Assembly (NCBI GenBank): GCA_019359515.1
Contig: JAHHHC010000011.1
Span: 94,663 to 158,662 of the forward strand
Length of the DNA: 64,000 bases
Origin: Desmonostoc vinosum HA7617-LM4
GTDB taxonomy: Bacteria; Cyanobacteriota; Cyanobacteriia; Cyanobacteriales; Nostocaceae
Reading direction: 5' to 3'
The position numbers and the translations under genes are program-made. A model generated the notes under the pieces. The model made no database searches, was not told the DNA's origin, and saw nothing but the letters and a program-made list of their open reading frames with translations. Shown here in pieces: positions 17,096 through 26,459 of the stretch (position 1 is the first letter of the stretch; every line of letters starts with the position of its first letter).

Positions 17096-17238
17096 AACAT
17101 GGTGCAAAAGCTTGATAAAAGTAGTTTACAATCCGTGATCCTGCGTTTTTTAACAATACATATTTTCCTAATTTGATATTACTTTGAATTCAAAGCAAAG
17201 CGATGTGGCTATTTATTTTAGTCAAGCCTCGACTTTGC

Positions 17239-17475
17239 TCAGGCTTCGACTTGAGTAGAAGACTCATTATTGTCTTTATCATTAACTTTAGGAGCTAAAA
17301 GGTATTTTTTGGCGAGAACTGGATCAGAGAGATTATATGTTATTCCTACAGCACTATCCTCAGTTTGAGAGGAGTGCTTTCGGATCAAAAATTTAGCCCT
17401 GCCTGCAATTGCTGCCAACTCATCTGGAAACAGGTCGTCAGATGAATTCAAATCTCGCACATTAATCCTAGACAT
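17239..17475 (-). CDS. Leader-like small peptide in the microviridin locus
   Basis: A 78-residue peptide starting MSRINVRDLNSSDDLF, with GGAG 8 bases before the ATG. Residues 17-26 (PDELAAIAGR) resemble the end of a double-glycine-type leader (acidic helix, then A-G). The rest (AKFLIRKHSS...SDPVLAKKYLLAPKV) has no TxKxPSD core. The last residues (SSTQVEA) and the stop are encoded by a dispersed CTTCGACTT repeat. The start resembles the MSNIKVGNLDSQ of the microviridin precursor next door. It may be a second RiPP precursor, an accessory peptide or a decayed precursor. I do not recognise a family. Confidence 0.6.
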   Translation of the reverse strand: MSRINVRDLNSSDDLFPDELAAIAGRAKFLIRKHSSQTEDSAVGITYNLSDPVLAKKYLLAPKVNDKDNNESSTQVEA

Positions 17476-17636
17476 AGATTTTCTCCTTTGGCTAATTTGA
17501 TGTTAGTTTGTATTATCAACTAAGCCAATTAAACACCCATCCTACTTGAGTTTGTAGCCAATTTGGCGTTTATTTGGATGGGTGCAAAGAAGAAAGCGAG
17601 GATAATAATCAGTGATGATTGGCTGTTATTTGAGCT

Positions 17637-17894
17637 TTACTCAATCTTATAAACGTGATCGTCACCATCTGATGGATATTTTTGAGTAACGAACTCATCA
17701 CTATCAGATGGATATTTTTTAGTAACACCACCGTCTTCATTATCAGATGGGTATTTCAGAGTTGTAACTTTACAACCGCCTACAACTGAATTGACTTCCT
17801 CTTGAGACATGTCTTCACAAGATTGTCCCTCTAGAAAGCGGGCAAAGAAAGGTACTGCTTGTGAATCTAAATTTCCTACTTTGATATTAGACAT
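17637..17894 (-). CDS. mdnA: Microviridin-type precursor with three core peptides
   Basis: An 85-residue precursor. The leader (1-40) carries the ligase-docking helix PFFARFL (15-21) and ends VVGG. Three core repeats follow: TLKYPSDNED (45-54), TKKYPSDSDE (58-67) and TQKYPSDGDD (70-79). Each keeps Thr, Lys, Ser, Asp and the acidic pair needed for two esters and one amide, at a 12-13 residue period. Microviridins are tricyclic depsipeptides that inhibit serine proteases; position 4 (here Tyr in all three) helps set specificity. The locus encodes the two ligases, but no acetyltransferase (MdnD) or transporter (MdnE) is seen within the window. Confidence 0.93.
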   Translation of the reverse strand: MSNIKVGNLDSQAVPFFARFLEGQSCEDMSQEEVNSVVGGCKVTTLKYPSDNEDGGVTKKYPSDSDEFVTQKYPSDGDDHVYKIE

Positions 17895-17997
17895 AGATTT
17901 GTTCTTTGGTTAGGTGAACACAAAATGGTAGCGTTGCTGAATCAAGATATGAATTGTGTTGTTAACAATTCACCGCAAAATTCAACAACACAAAATT

Positions 17998-18112
17998 AGA
18001 AATCTTGCAAAAGGTACTTTTGTACTTTGATCAGCGAAGATTAAACTTGAAAGATAATAGATAAATTATTTTTATTAACTTTCTTTTCTTCAGCTACTTT
18101 TGCAAGAAGTCT
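17998..18112. mobile_element. Short element with multi-hairpin-family termini (115 bp)
   Basis: Left end AGAAATCTTGCAAAAG and right end CTTTTGCAAGAAGTCT match the terminal repeats of the 167-bp family. The interior is unrelated and AT-rich, with a small hairpin (GGTACTTTTGTACTTT). It is probably a diverged or deleted member. Confidence 0.6.
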
Positions 18113-18290
18113 ATTTATACCAACTTGTTAGTATAAATATAACTTTTATAACCATAGCTAATATGCTTTTATTTATCGCCAAACAACAGTTTTTCGGGAC
18201 AAAACTAATACAATTTTGTCTCTAGCAAAATACAGGTAATACCAATTCAAAATTCACGCCTGATGTGAATTAAAAGCTTTAATCTGGTAT

Positions 18291-18321
18291 GGTGCGTTAT
18301 GGATGAAAGTCCTAACGCACC
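18291..18321. repeat. Inverted repeat GGTGCGTTA / TAACGCACC
   Basis: A 9-bp perfect stem with a 13-base loop. Similar TAACGCACCG text occurs near 39599. It lies in the gene-free stretch 17895-18825, in which I see only repeats. Confidence 0.55.
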
Positions 18322-18429
18322 GAAGATCTCGGACGGTGCGTTGCTATAAGGCATAATACACCCTACTTTTGCAGCGTCTTTGCTAAAGTATCTGTTACGA
18401 ATTATGAATTAAAATTGCTGTGACTATTA

Positions 18430-18605
18430 GAGGTTGTTTAAAAAGTTTTGGGCGAATATAATTCGCTACTACACAAGCGAAGTCCACCTCCTTTGGAAAA
18501 CACGGAAAATCGAGTTATTGAAACCCACGGAGGTGGGTTTTGTCTGTATAGTTGCGATTTCTAATCGCCGGGGTTAGTATTAATTTAGACTTTTCAAACA
18601 ACCTC
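18430..18605. mobile_element. MITE-like element with GAGGTTGTTT termini and TTA duplication
   Basis: A 176-bp element bounded by GAGGTTGTTTAAAAAGT and its inverted copy ACTTTTCAAACAACCTC (one mismatch). TTA flanks both sides (18427-18429 and 18606-18608), as expected for a target duplication. Inside are further palindromes (GCGAATATAATTCGC; CCACCTCC...GGAGGTGG). There is no coding frame, so it would need a transposase in trans. Confidence 0.85.
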
Positions 18606-18825
18606 TTAGCTCGACTTTATCCAAATCAAAGAATGTAATCCTTCTTATCTGGCAGAAGTTCTGGCTTTGTGGCAAAAACCTTTCCCTACATCACTAGTTT
18701 TGATGAAATCTGAAAAGTCAGGAGCTAGACGCCATAAAGGTTTTAGCATATGCGATCGCGTTGCTGGAAAATGGATAAAGTCGAGCTTACTTACAATGAA
18801 AATTATAGAGACATAATTGTTAGAG

Positions 18826-20367
18826 TTATGTCTTAAAAAGCTGTAAATTGCCGTCCGCCCAAGCAAGACATAACTGGCGGAAATGATCTCCCCGTACCTC
18901 GAAATTTGGGTATTGATCGAAACTCGCGCAGGCTGGAGATAGCAGTACTACAGACGCTTGATATTGTTTGGCTAATTCTGCTGATCTAGGAATTGCTTTT
19001 TCCATTGTTTCTAGGATTTCGTAGTTAGAATACCCCTCTTGTTGGAGACGTTGAGCAAATGCGGGTGCAGCATTGCCAATCAATAATACAGCAGCAGCTT
19101 TGACTTGAATTTTCTCTATCCAAGCAGTATCGTCTCCGGCTTTGGCTTCTCCGCCAGCTATCAAGATGACTGGACTTTTAACGGATGCTAAGCCAACTTG
19201 GGCAGCATCGTAGTTAGTAGCTTTGCTGTCGTTAATGAAGTCAATACCTTTCCAATTGCAGATATGTTCTAAACGATGGGCAACACCAGGAAATTCGCTA
19301 ATCCCGCGCCTAATGGCTTCGCTACTAATTCCCGCTAACCGCGCTGCCGCTACTGCCATCAATAAGTTTTGCTGATTATGTTTTCCTACCATCCGCAAAG
19401 CAGACACTTCTACAATGGGCACTGGTGCGGAAGTTGCAGTCAGTTTTTCTACAACCCAGCCAACTGCTATAAAAAAACCTTTTTCGCCAATTAAGAAATC
19501 TTTGCCTTTGACACTTGTCCAATAAGCATTAGGCCAATGACTCAGACCAACTTTACTTAAGTAGGCGTCATCACCATTTAACACTTGTAGATGAGACTGA
19601 CGCAACAGTTTCGCTTTGATGTCATAGTAGTTATCTAAAGTTTTATGGCGACTGAGATGATCTGGTGTAAAAGTCGTCCAAATGCCGATACGAGGGGCGA
19701 TCGTGTTGGATGATTCTACTTGATAACTGCTGATTTCTGCTATTACCCAGTCGAGTGGGGGGGGTGGGGGGGATGAGGGGGATGAGGGGGATGAGGAAGT
19801 AATTTCTTTCCCAGTCCCCAGTCCCCAATCCCCAGTCCCCAAACCCCAGTCCCCAATCCCCAATCCCCAGTCCCCAGTCCCCAATCCCCAGTCCCCAGTC
19901 CCCAATCCCCCATGAGATAAAGCGACTTCACAGGCGGCGTAGCCGATGTTACCGCAGGCGGGTGCATTTAATCCTGCTGCTTGAAAGATGGCAGCTATTA
20001 AGGCTGTGGTAGTAGTTTTGCCATTGGTGCCGGTAATTCCTACCCAAGGGGTAGATTGTAAATGCCGCCAAGCGAGTTCCATTTCGCCAATGGTTTCAAT
20101 CCCTAATTCTCGCGCTTTGACTAATAAAGGAATATCCCACGGTACGCCAGGACTAACGATTATTAATTTGGGTAAATTATCATCATTCAAATCTAGGGAA
20201 TAGCCTAGCTTAACGGTTATTTGCTCGTTAGCGAGTTCTTGTTGTTGCTGGAGGAGGGTTTCGGAGGTGTTGCGATCGCTCAGATCCACCTCCCAACCTT
20301 CCTGTCTCAACAATCTCGCCGCAGCAACACCGGACTTTCCCAATCCAATCACATGAGCTTTGGACAT
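18826..20367 (-). CDS. murD: UDP-N-acetylmuramoyl-L-alanine:D-glutamate ligase with repeat insert
   Basis: A 513-residue MurD (usual length about 450). The N-terminal Rossmann domain is [13 protein letters not shown]. The ATP loop [12 protein letters not shown] is at residues 110-121. The central domain has the EISSYQ motif (211-216), and the C-terminal domain has FINDSKATN and the late [17 protein letters not shown]. The enzyme adds D-Glu to UDP-MurNAc-L-Ala in peptidoglycan synthesis. Residues about 152-204 (SHGG...PPPPPLDW) are an in-frame heptamer array reading GLGTGDW repeats, then a Ser/Pro tract. It lies between GYAACEVAL and [10 protein letters not shown], a surface loop in MurD. All catalytic motifs remain, so the gene is probably functional. 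Confidence 0.93.
   Translation of the reverse strand: MSKAHVIGLGKSGVAAARLLRQEGWEVDLSDRNTSETLLQQQQELANEQITVKLGYSLDLNDDNLPKLIIVSPGVPWDIPLLVKARELGIETIGEMELAWRHLQSTPWVGITGTNGKTTTTALIAAIFQAAGLNAPACGNIGYAACEVALSHGGLGTGDWGLGTGDWGLGIGDWGLGTGDWGLGTGKEITSSSPSSPSSPPPPPLDWVIAEISSYQVESSNTIAPRIGIWTTFTPDHLSRHKTLDNYYDIKAKLLRQSHLQVLNGDDAYLSKVGLSHWPNAYWTSVKGKDFLIGEKGFFIAVGWVVEKLTATSAPVPIVEVSALRMVGKHNQQNLLMAVAAARLAGISSEAIRRGISEFPGVAHRLEHICNWKGIDFINDSKATNYDAAQVGLASVKSPVILIAGGEAKAGDDTAWIEKIQVKAAAVLLIGNAAPAFAQRLQQEGYSNYEILETMEKAIPRSAELAKQYQASVVLLSPACASFDQYPNFEVRGDHFRQLCLAWADGNLQLFKT
19756..19914. repeat. Heptamer array inside murD coding sequence
   Basis: CCCCAGT/CCCCAAT heptamers plus a GGGGGATGA-type tract, total length a multiple of three with no stop in the murD frame. 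It adds about 53 residues. Confidence 0.93.
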
Positions 20368-20449
20368 AGACTGTAGCAGAGGCCCTGGTTAAGCACTCCC
20401 TATACTAACGCTTATTGGCAAAAATTACACAAGTTTTTGTTGATTTACG

Positions 20450-22603
20450 CTACAGATTTTTGACGATCGCCCCAAAATCAGCTAAAACTCGCGCATGATT
20501 ACGAATTAATCCTAGTAGGTGTAAGCGATTTTGCTTGATTTGCGGATCTGCATCCATGACTAAAACACTATCTGGGCCATCAAAAAAGTTACTAACAGTA
20601 GGGGCAATTTTAGTTAGTGCTGCTACTAACAGTTGATAGTTACGTGTCTTTTGTGCTGCTTGAGTTTCTGGCTCTAAGTCAACTAAAGCGCTATATAATG
20701 CACCTTCGGATGGTTTTTGAAATAATTCTGGATTGACTACGGCTGTTGGTTCTAGCTGTTTTGTATCTAAGTTACCTTGAGTGGCTAGTCTTGTGGAACG
20801 GTTGACGGTTTCGTAGATGTTGTCTAGGGTGCTGTCGTTGCGGATTTGTTGCAGGTAGAGGGCGCGATCGCGTACATCTAACAAGTCTGCTAATGCCCGT
20901 TGTGTGTACTCTGGATCGTTTTCTCCCAAAACTGCATTTACCAAGTCGTAATCTATTTGTTTTTCTTCTTGCAGTAAGGTACGAATACGTTGTAAGAAAA
21001 ATTCTTGTAACGCAGCAATTAATTGTGTTTTATCTTTGTCATTGTGTGCTATTACAAAATCTGTTGCTATTTGCGCTAACAAATTCTCTAAATTGAGCGG
21101 CAGATTCGCAGACCATGTAATATTAATTATTGCATTGGCAGCTCGTCGCAAAGCAAAAGGATCAGAAGAGCCTGTAGGTAACATCCCTAATCCAAATATA
21201 CTTACCAATGTATCTAATCTATCGGCTATACCAACGATTTGACCTGTGAGAGTTTCCGGTAAGATGTCATCGGCTCCCTTTGGTAAGTAATGCTCAAAAA
21301 TTGCTGTGGCTACTTCTGCATCTTCGTTACTAGCTAATGCATACTTTTGTCCCATAATTCCTTGCAATTCTGGGAATTCAAAGACCATTTGAGTAACTAA
21401 ATCTGCTTTGCAGAGTAAAGCTGCTCGTTGAATTTTATGGCGTTGATTTGCTTCTAATTGCAATTGCGCGGTAATTTGCTCAGCAATCTTACCAATTCTT
21501 TCGACTTTGGCACGCAAAGAACCTAAATCTTCTTGGAATGTGACTGTTTCTAACTGTGGTAAAAAACTTTCTAAAGGCTTGGCAACATCTGCTTCATAGA
21601 AAAATCGGCCATCTGCTAACCGGGCCCGAATCACTCTTTCATTACCCAGAGCGATGATATCTGATTTGGCTGCATCGCCATTAGAAATAGTGATGAAATA
21701 GGGTAGCAATTCTTTAGCATCGGCGGCTTTAAAAACTGGAAAATATCGTTGATGACTTACCATCACTGTGGTAATTACTTCAGTTGGTAAGTTCAAGAAT
21801 TCTGCTTCAAATCTCCCGATGACTGGTGAAGGCCATTCTACAAGATTGGTAACTTCTTCTAATAGATGAGGATAGATTTGTGCATATCCATTTAAAGTTT
21901 GCACAGATGATTTTACCTGCTCTTGAATCATCTGGGCACGTTGATCGGCGTTAACCATAACGTAAGCATCGCTGAGGATGGTGACATAATCGGTTGCGTG
22001 GCTAATTGTCACAGGTTCTGGATGCAAGACGCGATGACCTTGAGAAATGCGATCGCTATAAATCGTTTCTGAGCCATTGACTAATTCTATCGGCAGTACT
22101 GCATCATCTAACAAAGCTACCAACCAGCGAATTGGGCGAGAAAATTTCACATCCCCATCACTCCAACGCATCAACCGCTTACCCTCTAAGCCTAAAATCC
22201 ACTGGGGGACAAGTTCTGTTAAAATCTCGGCTACAGGACGACCAGCTATTTTTTTGCGAACGAAGACAAACTCTCCTTTATCGGTGGGGCGAACTTCTAA
22301 AGCGTCGAGTTCTACACCTTGCTTTTTCGCAAAGCCTACAGCGGCTGGTGTTGGTTTACCATCTTTAAAGGCTGCTTGCGCGGGAGGGCCTTTGACTTCT
22401 TCTTCTCTGTCTGATTGCTGAGAAGGCAAATTTTTGATTAGTATTGCCAGACGCCGAGGAGTGCCGTAGACTTCTATACTATCGCTGCTGAGACTGTTCG
22501 CTTCCAAGCTTTGGGGAATACGCGATCGCCACTGTACCAAAGCAGCACTGAGAAAGCTTGCAGGTAGTTCTTCTGTACCAACTTCTAATAAAAATGTAGA
22601 CAT
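20450..22603 (-). CDS. glyS: Glycyl-tRNA synthetase beta subunit
   Basis: A 717-residue protein of typical length. It begins [18 protein letters not shown], then has the conserved [15 protein letters not shown] segment ([12 protein letters not shown]), [22 protein letters not shown], the HD-like region [26 protein letters not shown] and [15 protein letters not shown]-terminal tRNA-binding region follows. With GlyQ (alpha subunit, not in the window) it charges tRNA-Gly. It is encoded upstream of murD on the same strand with an 82-bp gap. Start ATG 22603. No anomalies seen. Confidence 0.95.
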   Translation of the reverse strand: MSTFLLEVGTEELPASFLSAALVQWRSRIPQSLEANSLSSDSIEVYGTPRRLAILIKNLPSQQSDREEEVKGPPAQAAFKDGKPTPAAVGFAKKQGVELDALEVRPTDKGEFVFVRKKIAGRPVAEILTELVPQWILGLEGKRLMRWSDGDVKFSRPIRWLVALLDDAVLPIELVNGSETIYSDRISQGHRVLHPEPVTISHATDYVTILSDAYVMVNADQRAQMIQEQVKSSVQTLNGYAQIYPHLLEEVTNLVEWPSPVIGRFEAEFLNLPTEVITTVMVSHQRYFPVFKAADAKELLPYFITISNGDAAKSDIIALGNERVIRARLADGRFFYEADVAKPLESFLPQLETVTFQEDLGSLRAKVERIGKIAEQITAQLQLEANQRHKIQRAALLCKADLVTQMVFEFPELQGIMGQKYALASNEDAEVATAIFEHYLPKGADDILPETLTGQIVGIADRLDTLVSIFGLGMLPTGSSDPFALRRAANAIINITWSANLPLNLENLLAQIATDFVIAHNDKDKTQLIAALQEFFLQRIRTLLQEEKQIDYDLVNAVLGENDPEYTQRALADLLDVRDRALYLQQIRNDSTLDNIYETVNRSTRLATQGNLDTKQLEPTAVVNPELFQKPSEGALYSALVDLEPETQAAQKTRNYQLLVAALTKIAPTVSNFFDGPDSVLVMDADPQIKQNRLHLLGLIRNHARVLADFGAIVKNL

Positions 22604-22671
22604 AGGAAACTGTCGTTAACTTTGCGTAGCTTAACTTTATCAATCAATTCCAACAGTTTACCTTGCCCTCA

Positions 22672-22900
22672 AGGGATTGGGGATTGGGGATTGGGGATTG
22701 GGGATTGGGGATTGGGGATTGGGGACTGGGGACTGGGGACTGGGGACTGGGGATTGGGGATTGGGGACTGGGGATTGGGGACTGGGGACTGGGGACGCGG
22801 GGACGCGGGGACGCGGGGACGCGGGACGCGGAGAATAATTAATAACAAATGACAATTCCCAATTCCCAATTACGAATTACGAATTACGAATTACGAATTA
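22672..22900. repeat. Long heptamer arrays (GGGGATT/GGGGACT, GGGACGC, AATTACG)
   Basis: About 18 units of GGGGATT or GGGGACT (22672-22795) are followed by GGGACGC units (22795-22830) and then AATTACG units (22858-22900), between glyS and the VOC gene. Three heptamer families lie side by side. Apparent reading frames here are products of the repeat. Confidence 0.95.
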
Positions 22901-23293
22901 CCTCAACGCATACTCCAGATGATATTCAACTAACTCAATTTCGTTGCCATCTGGATCATTGACATAGATTCTGTGCTTGGTTTCAGGTGCTGTCATTGTG
23001 TAGTATTCAATGCTTTCGGTTTCAAGCAATTTTTTCATGCTTTCGCCGTCTTCGATGACAAAGCCAACATGATTAATACCAATGCTTTCATAGGCTTGAT
23101 GTATTCTTTTCTGCTCAGGGTCATCATTCAAAGCAAGATAAAATTGATCGTTCCCGAAATGCATCCAACGACTGCCGTTAAAAACACCTTCGGCGCGTAC
23201 AGACCAATCAGGAAAGAGAGTTTGGTAAAACTTCTTGCTGGCATCAATATCTTTGCAAGATAGGTTGATATGTTCAAAGCGATTAAATTTCAT
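22898..23293 (-). CDS. VOC-family (glyoxalase/bleomycin-resistance fold) protein
   Basis: A 131-residue protein with the paired beta-alpha-beta-beta-beta pattern of the vicinal oxygen chelate superfamily. Metal-ligand positions are plausible at H9 (FEHINLSCKD), H75 (INHVGFVIED) and the C-terminal E in NDPDGNEIELVEYH. Members isomerise, cleave or bind small molecules on a divalent metal. The substrate cannot be read. The stop lies within heptamer repeats. Start ATG 23293 with AGGAA 9 bases upstream. Confidence 0.82.
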   Translation of the reverse strand: MKFNRFEHINLSCKDIDASKKFYQTLFPDWSVRAEGVFNGSRWMHFGNDQFYLALNDDPEQKRIHQAYESIGINHVGFVIEDGESMKKLLETESIEYYTMTAPETKHRIYVNDPDGNEIELVEYHLEYALR

Positions 23294-23598
23294 GATTTGT
23301 TCCTTTGTTGTTTCTTAACTTCTGTATACTCCCCACCCCAGCTACTTCAATTACGCTTGGTAAAAGTACGATCAGCGATCTCAGGAAATAGGAAAAACTA
23401 TTCCCTGTTCCCTATTTAGAATTTTTAGCCCAAGGCAATATCTAATTCCTCTTAAATAAATCATAGTCGAAATGATTATGAGTTGCAAGTGGAAATTGGG
23501 AATGGACGCGGGGAAAATTTCTCGCTCATCTCCCCCGTGGGCTTCGACTTCGCTCAGCCCACGGAAACCCAGTCCCTATTACCCCTAATCCCCAGTCC
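23294..23598. other. Intergenic region with CTTCGACTT-type hairpin
   Basis: No gene seen. At about 23535-23566 the sequence GTGGGCTTCGACTTCGCTCA pairs with the following GCCCAC, a member of the same motif family as 2046-2074. Confidence 0.5.
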
Positions 23599-24363
23599 CT
23601 ACCAATCTATAGGTAAACCTAATTGCTCTAAGGTATCGCCTTCTTGCAAGAGTGATTGGATGTTGGCGTCTACTTGAATGCAACCACTGGAAAGCACTAA
23701 AGCACGTTGAGTAACTTTGCTTAACCAATGCAGGTCATGGGAGGCGATTAACATTACTTGTACGGGCAATTTTAGCAATACTTGCGCTAAATGCCGTCGC
23801 CATGCTGGATCAAGACCATTGGTTGGTTCATCTAAAATTAAAATTGTGGGATCTAGTGCCAAAATTGCTGCTAGGGCTGCAAGGCGTCTCTGTCCACCAG
23901 AAAGTTCATGTGCGGAACGATGAGCGTAGGCTTCTAGACCAAAATCGGCTAGTAATTGTCGGGCGCGATCAATTGCGATCGCTGATGGTACGCCATAGTT
24001 GCGTGGCCCGAAGGTAATATCTTCTAAGATGGTGGGCATAAATAATTGGTCGTTGGCATCTTGAAAACCAAAGCCAATTTGACGACGCACTTGGGGTAAG
24101 GTTTTAGGTTCTACTGGAATACCATTAATTAAGATTTTCCCGGTTAAGGGCTGTTTTAAACCAATGAGATTTTCTAGTAAGGTACTTTTTCCAGAACCAG
24201 TTGCCCCCATTAATGCGACGCGATCGCCTGGATTTAAGCTAAAAGAAATTTCTCGCAATACTGGCTCCTGTTGGGGATAAGCATACACCAGATTTTGCAC
24301 CTCGACTACGGCAGCGTGAGGATCATGGGTTGAAGGTTGGGTGTTAGATGTCAAAGATTTCAA
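23599..24363 (-). CDS. cbiO: ECF transporter ATP-binding protein (CbiO-type)
   Basis: A 254-residue ABC ATPase with Walker A GATGSGKST (residues 53-61), Q-loop region GFGFQDANDQLF, signature LSGGQRRLAAL and Walker B ILILDEPTNGLDPAWR. It energises the CbiMQ membrane complex for cobalt or nickel uptake. It is the last gene of the leftward cbiM-cbiQ-cbiO set, 13 bp after cbiQ. A single ATPase gene implies a homodimer. Confidence 0.92.
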   Translation of the reverse strand: MKSLTSNTQPSTHDPHAAVVEVQNLVYAYPQQEPVLREISFSLNPGDRVALMGATGSGKSTLLENLIGLKQPLTGKILINGIPVEPKTLPQVRRQIGFGFQDANDQLFMPTILEDITFGPRNYGVPSAIAIDRARQLLADFGLEAYAHRSAHELSGGQRRLAALAAILALDPTILILDEPTNGLDPAWRRHLAQVLLKLPVQVMLIASHDLHWLSKVTQRALVLSSGCIQVDANIQSLLQEGDTLEQLGLPIDW

Positions 24364-24376
24364 AATTTTAACTGCG

Positions 24377-25030
24377 CTAAATTCTGTAAGAAGTTATGGT
24401 TAAACTGGCTGCGATCGCCGAAGCTACTAATATGGCAATCCGCTCTTTTGGTCTGAAGGGTGAATCTATGGGTAATTGACCATTGTAACCACGAGTGATC
24501 ATTGCGGCGTAAACTCTTTCAGCTCTGTCTAAACTGCGGAGATACAAAGCACCAATCATTGATGCACTGGCATAGCGCAACCATCCCGCAGTTCCATTTA
24601 AACCGCGTAATTGAGCGGCGCGTTGCATTCGTGCTACTTCATCTAATAAAATTTCCATGTACTGCCCAGCTAAGAGCAAATTTTCTTTTAAGGGTGCTGG
24701 CACAGGTAAGCTTTTGAGGGCAATGCCAAAACTGTGTGGTGGTAGTGTGAGCAAAAAACTATTCATCGTCAGTAAACAAACTAAAGAACGAACCAGCAAA
24801 AAGCTAGCTCGCTCCCATCCCAAGGGTAACGCCATTAACGAGAGGAAAATCAATTCTGTACCGAGTAGTCCTCCCATTTGGCGAATTGGGGCGCGTAATA
24901 GTCCAGCCCACAAAAATGCGATCGCGCCATACACAGCTAGGCAAGACCAAGCATAATGCTTTAGTAAAGCTGTCCCTACCACAATTACTAGGGACAACTG
25001 CAAACGTAAGGGTAAGGAAAGTTTAAGCAT
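24377..25030 (-). CDS. cbiQ: ECF transporter transmembrane protein CbiQ
   Basis: A 217-residue membrane protein with several hydrophobic segments and the ATPase-coupling region LLDEVARMQRAAQLRG followed by LYLRSLDRAERVYAAMITRGY. These match the two short coupling helices (A-R-G type) of ECF T-components. Its start overlaps the 3' end of cbiM by 8 bases, indicating translational coupling. Confidence 0.9.
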   Translation of the reverse strand: MLKLSLPLRLQLSLVIVVGTALLKHYAWSCLAVYGAIAFLWAGLLRAPIRQMGGLLGTELIFLSLMALPLGWERASFLLVRSLVCLLTMNSFLLTLPPHSFGIALKSLPVPAPLKENLLLAGQYMEILLDEVARMQRAAQLRGLNGTAGWLRYASASMIGALYLRSLDRAERVYAAMITRGYNGQLPIDSPFRPKERIAILVASAIAASLTITSYRI

Positions 25031-25946
25031 TCTTCGGTTTCACTACCTTGGCAATTCCAAAGGCAACAGCAAAGCAAACCGCAGCTCCTACAAGCCCAGC
25101 AATACTGGTGCCAATTGGCCCCAAATCTTGAATTTCGTAATCAGCCAAAGGTGTTGGCACAGTTACCCGCACTTGTTCGGCTAGGTTGATAAAGCCCAAG
25201 TTTTCTGCAACTTTTTCCAAACCATCAGGCCAAGCTGAGGCAAACAGCGACAGCACCCCTGCTATCAAGAAAATACTTACAACAGGAACCAACCATCCAC
25301 GAAACTGTTGCTGTTCTCCTGGTAATAAGTCTGGCCGTGTAGTCGATAGATAAGTTAACACACCTCCAGTAATTAGCCCTTCACCAATACCAATCAAAAT
25401 ATGTACACCAGTCATAGCAGGCAAAACTATACTTACAGGTGCGGTTCCAGAAAGGACTAACTCAATAGCACAAGCTACAGCTGCTACCACTACACTAACA
25501 CCAGCCGCAATGCCAGCAGCTAAGGGTAAGCGTCTTTTAGAACCTCCAAACAACCGCTGCAAGGTTTGGGTTAAAATCCAGCCAACCCAAACACCAACTA
25601 CTGCCATGTTAAAAATATTCGCTCCCAGGGCTGTGATCCCACCATCGGCAAATAGTACAGCTTGAATAATTAAAACTGTGGCAATACATAATGTCCCCGC
25701 CCAAGGACTACCCAAAACGATCGCACCGAGAGTTCCCCCTAACAAGTGACCACTAGTGCCGCCTGCTACCGGAAAATTGATCATTTGCGCGGCAAAAATA
25801 AAAGCAGTGGTTAGCCCCAAGACGGGGGCGCGACGAATTCCAAAAGCATCTTGCGATCGCCCAAAAGCAACTAAAAGTGCTGCTGCACTTGCTAACCCAG
25901 TAGCGCTTGCTACAGGTACAGAAATAAACCCATCAGGAATATGCAT
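25023..25946 (-). CDS. cbiM: Cobalt/nickel ECF substrate-binding component CbiM fused to a PDGLE domain
   Basis: A 307-residue membrane protein. The N-terminus MHIPDGFIS supplies the Met1-His2 metal site of CbiM/NikM. About six membrane segments follow, with the conserved FPVAGGTSGHLLGG. The C-terminal part has a PDGLE motif (WPDGLEKVAE), an extracytoplasmic stretch and a last membrane helix, the CbiN-like domain. The fusion replaces a separate cbiN gene. Whether the metal is cobalt or nickel is not decided by these motifs. No cobalamin riboswitch is seen upstream. Confidence 0.92.
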   Translation of the reverse strand: MHIPDGFISVPVASATGLASAAALLVAFGRSQDAFGIRRAPVLGLTTAFIFAAQMINFPVAGGTSGHLLGGTLGAIVLGSPWAGTLCIATVLIIQAVLFADGGITALGANIFNMAVVGVWVGWILTQTLQRLFGGSKRRLPLAAGIAAGVSVVVAAVACAIELVLSGTAPVSIVLPAMTGVHILIGIGEGLITGGVLTYLSTTRPDLLPGEQQQFRGWLVPVVSIFLIAGVLSLFASAWPDGLEKVAENLGFINLAEQVRVTVPTPLADYEIQDLGPIGTSIAGLVGAAVCFAVAFGIAKVVKPKNA

Positions 25947-26243
25947 GACGTTTCACTGAAATCTAAATATGTTTATTTACGCAGACTAAGCAATATAACT
26001 ACGGCATCAAATTAATAACAAACAAAATTTTTCCTCTTTTTTCAATGCCCTCTTGGGGGATTTTATAGTGTGACTTTAGGCAGATAGACAATAAAATATG
26101 CGTCAATTACTATACTTATCTATTATTATATTAACTTATGTTAAGTTTATATTTAAATAAAGCGTTAAAAGTTACTTAAAAATTTTTAAATAGCACAAGT
26201 AAAATATTTTTGTATGCCTACAAAAAACTTGATTTAACTCAAC

Positions 26244-26424
26244 TGATATCTTGCACCAGTCCCAAAAACCGCCATAGTTTAGAAACCTATGGCTAATAGC
26301 AAAAGTCCTCTCAAGAGGACTAAATCTCACAAAAAGCATAGATTTAAGTCCACTTAAGTGGACTTAACCTAATAAGAGCGAGAATTTATTCTCTGGCGGG
26401 AGATTGGGCAGGTGCAAGATGTCT
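26244..26424. mobile_element. Diverged multi-hairpin element D (181 bp)
   Basis: Ends TGATATCTTGCACC and GGTGCAAGATGTCT are inverted copies related to the 167-bp family termini. It has four hairpins in the same general arrangement but with other sequences: GCCATAG...CTATGGC, AGTCCTCTCAAGAGGACT, AAGTCCACTTAAGTGGACTT and GAGAATTTATTCTC. It lies in the 513-bp gap before cbiM, which otherwise holds only AT-rich DNA. Confidence 0.78.
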
Positions 26425-26459
26425 AATGTCCGAACTCAAAAAATATAGGATTAGTACGA

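Noticed and set aside
18612..18833. Open stretch on both strands between the MITE and murD
   Set aside because: The plus frame reads like a possible gene remnant (LDFIQIKECNPSYLAEVLALW) but lacks a start and overlaps the murD end; no domain is recognisable.
19743..19967. Alternative frame inside murD with GTGDWGLG repeats
   Set aside because: It is the heptamer array in another frame; the murD frame is the one with conserved flanks.
22622..22869. Open frames on both strands over the heptamer arrays
   Set aside because: They only translate the GGGGATT/GGGGACT repeat; all frames stay open because the unit lacks stops.
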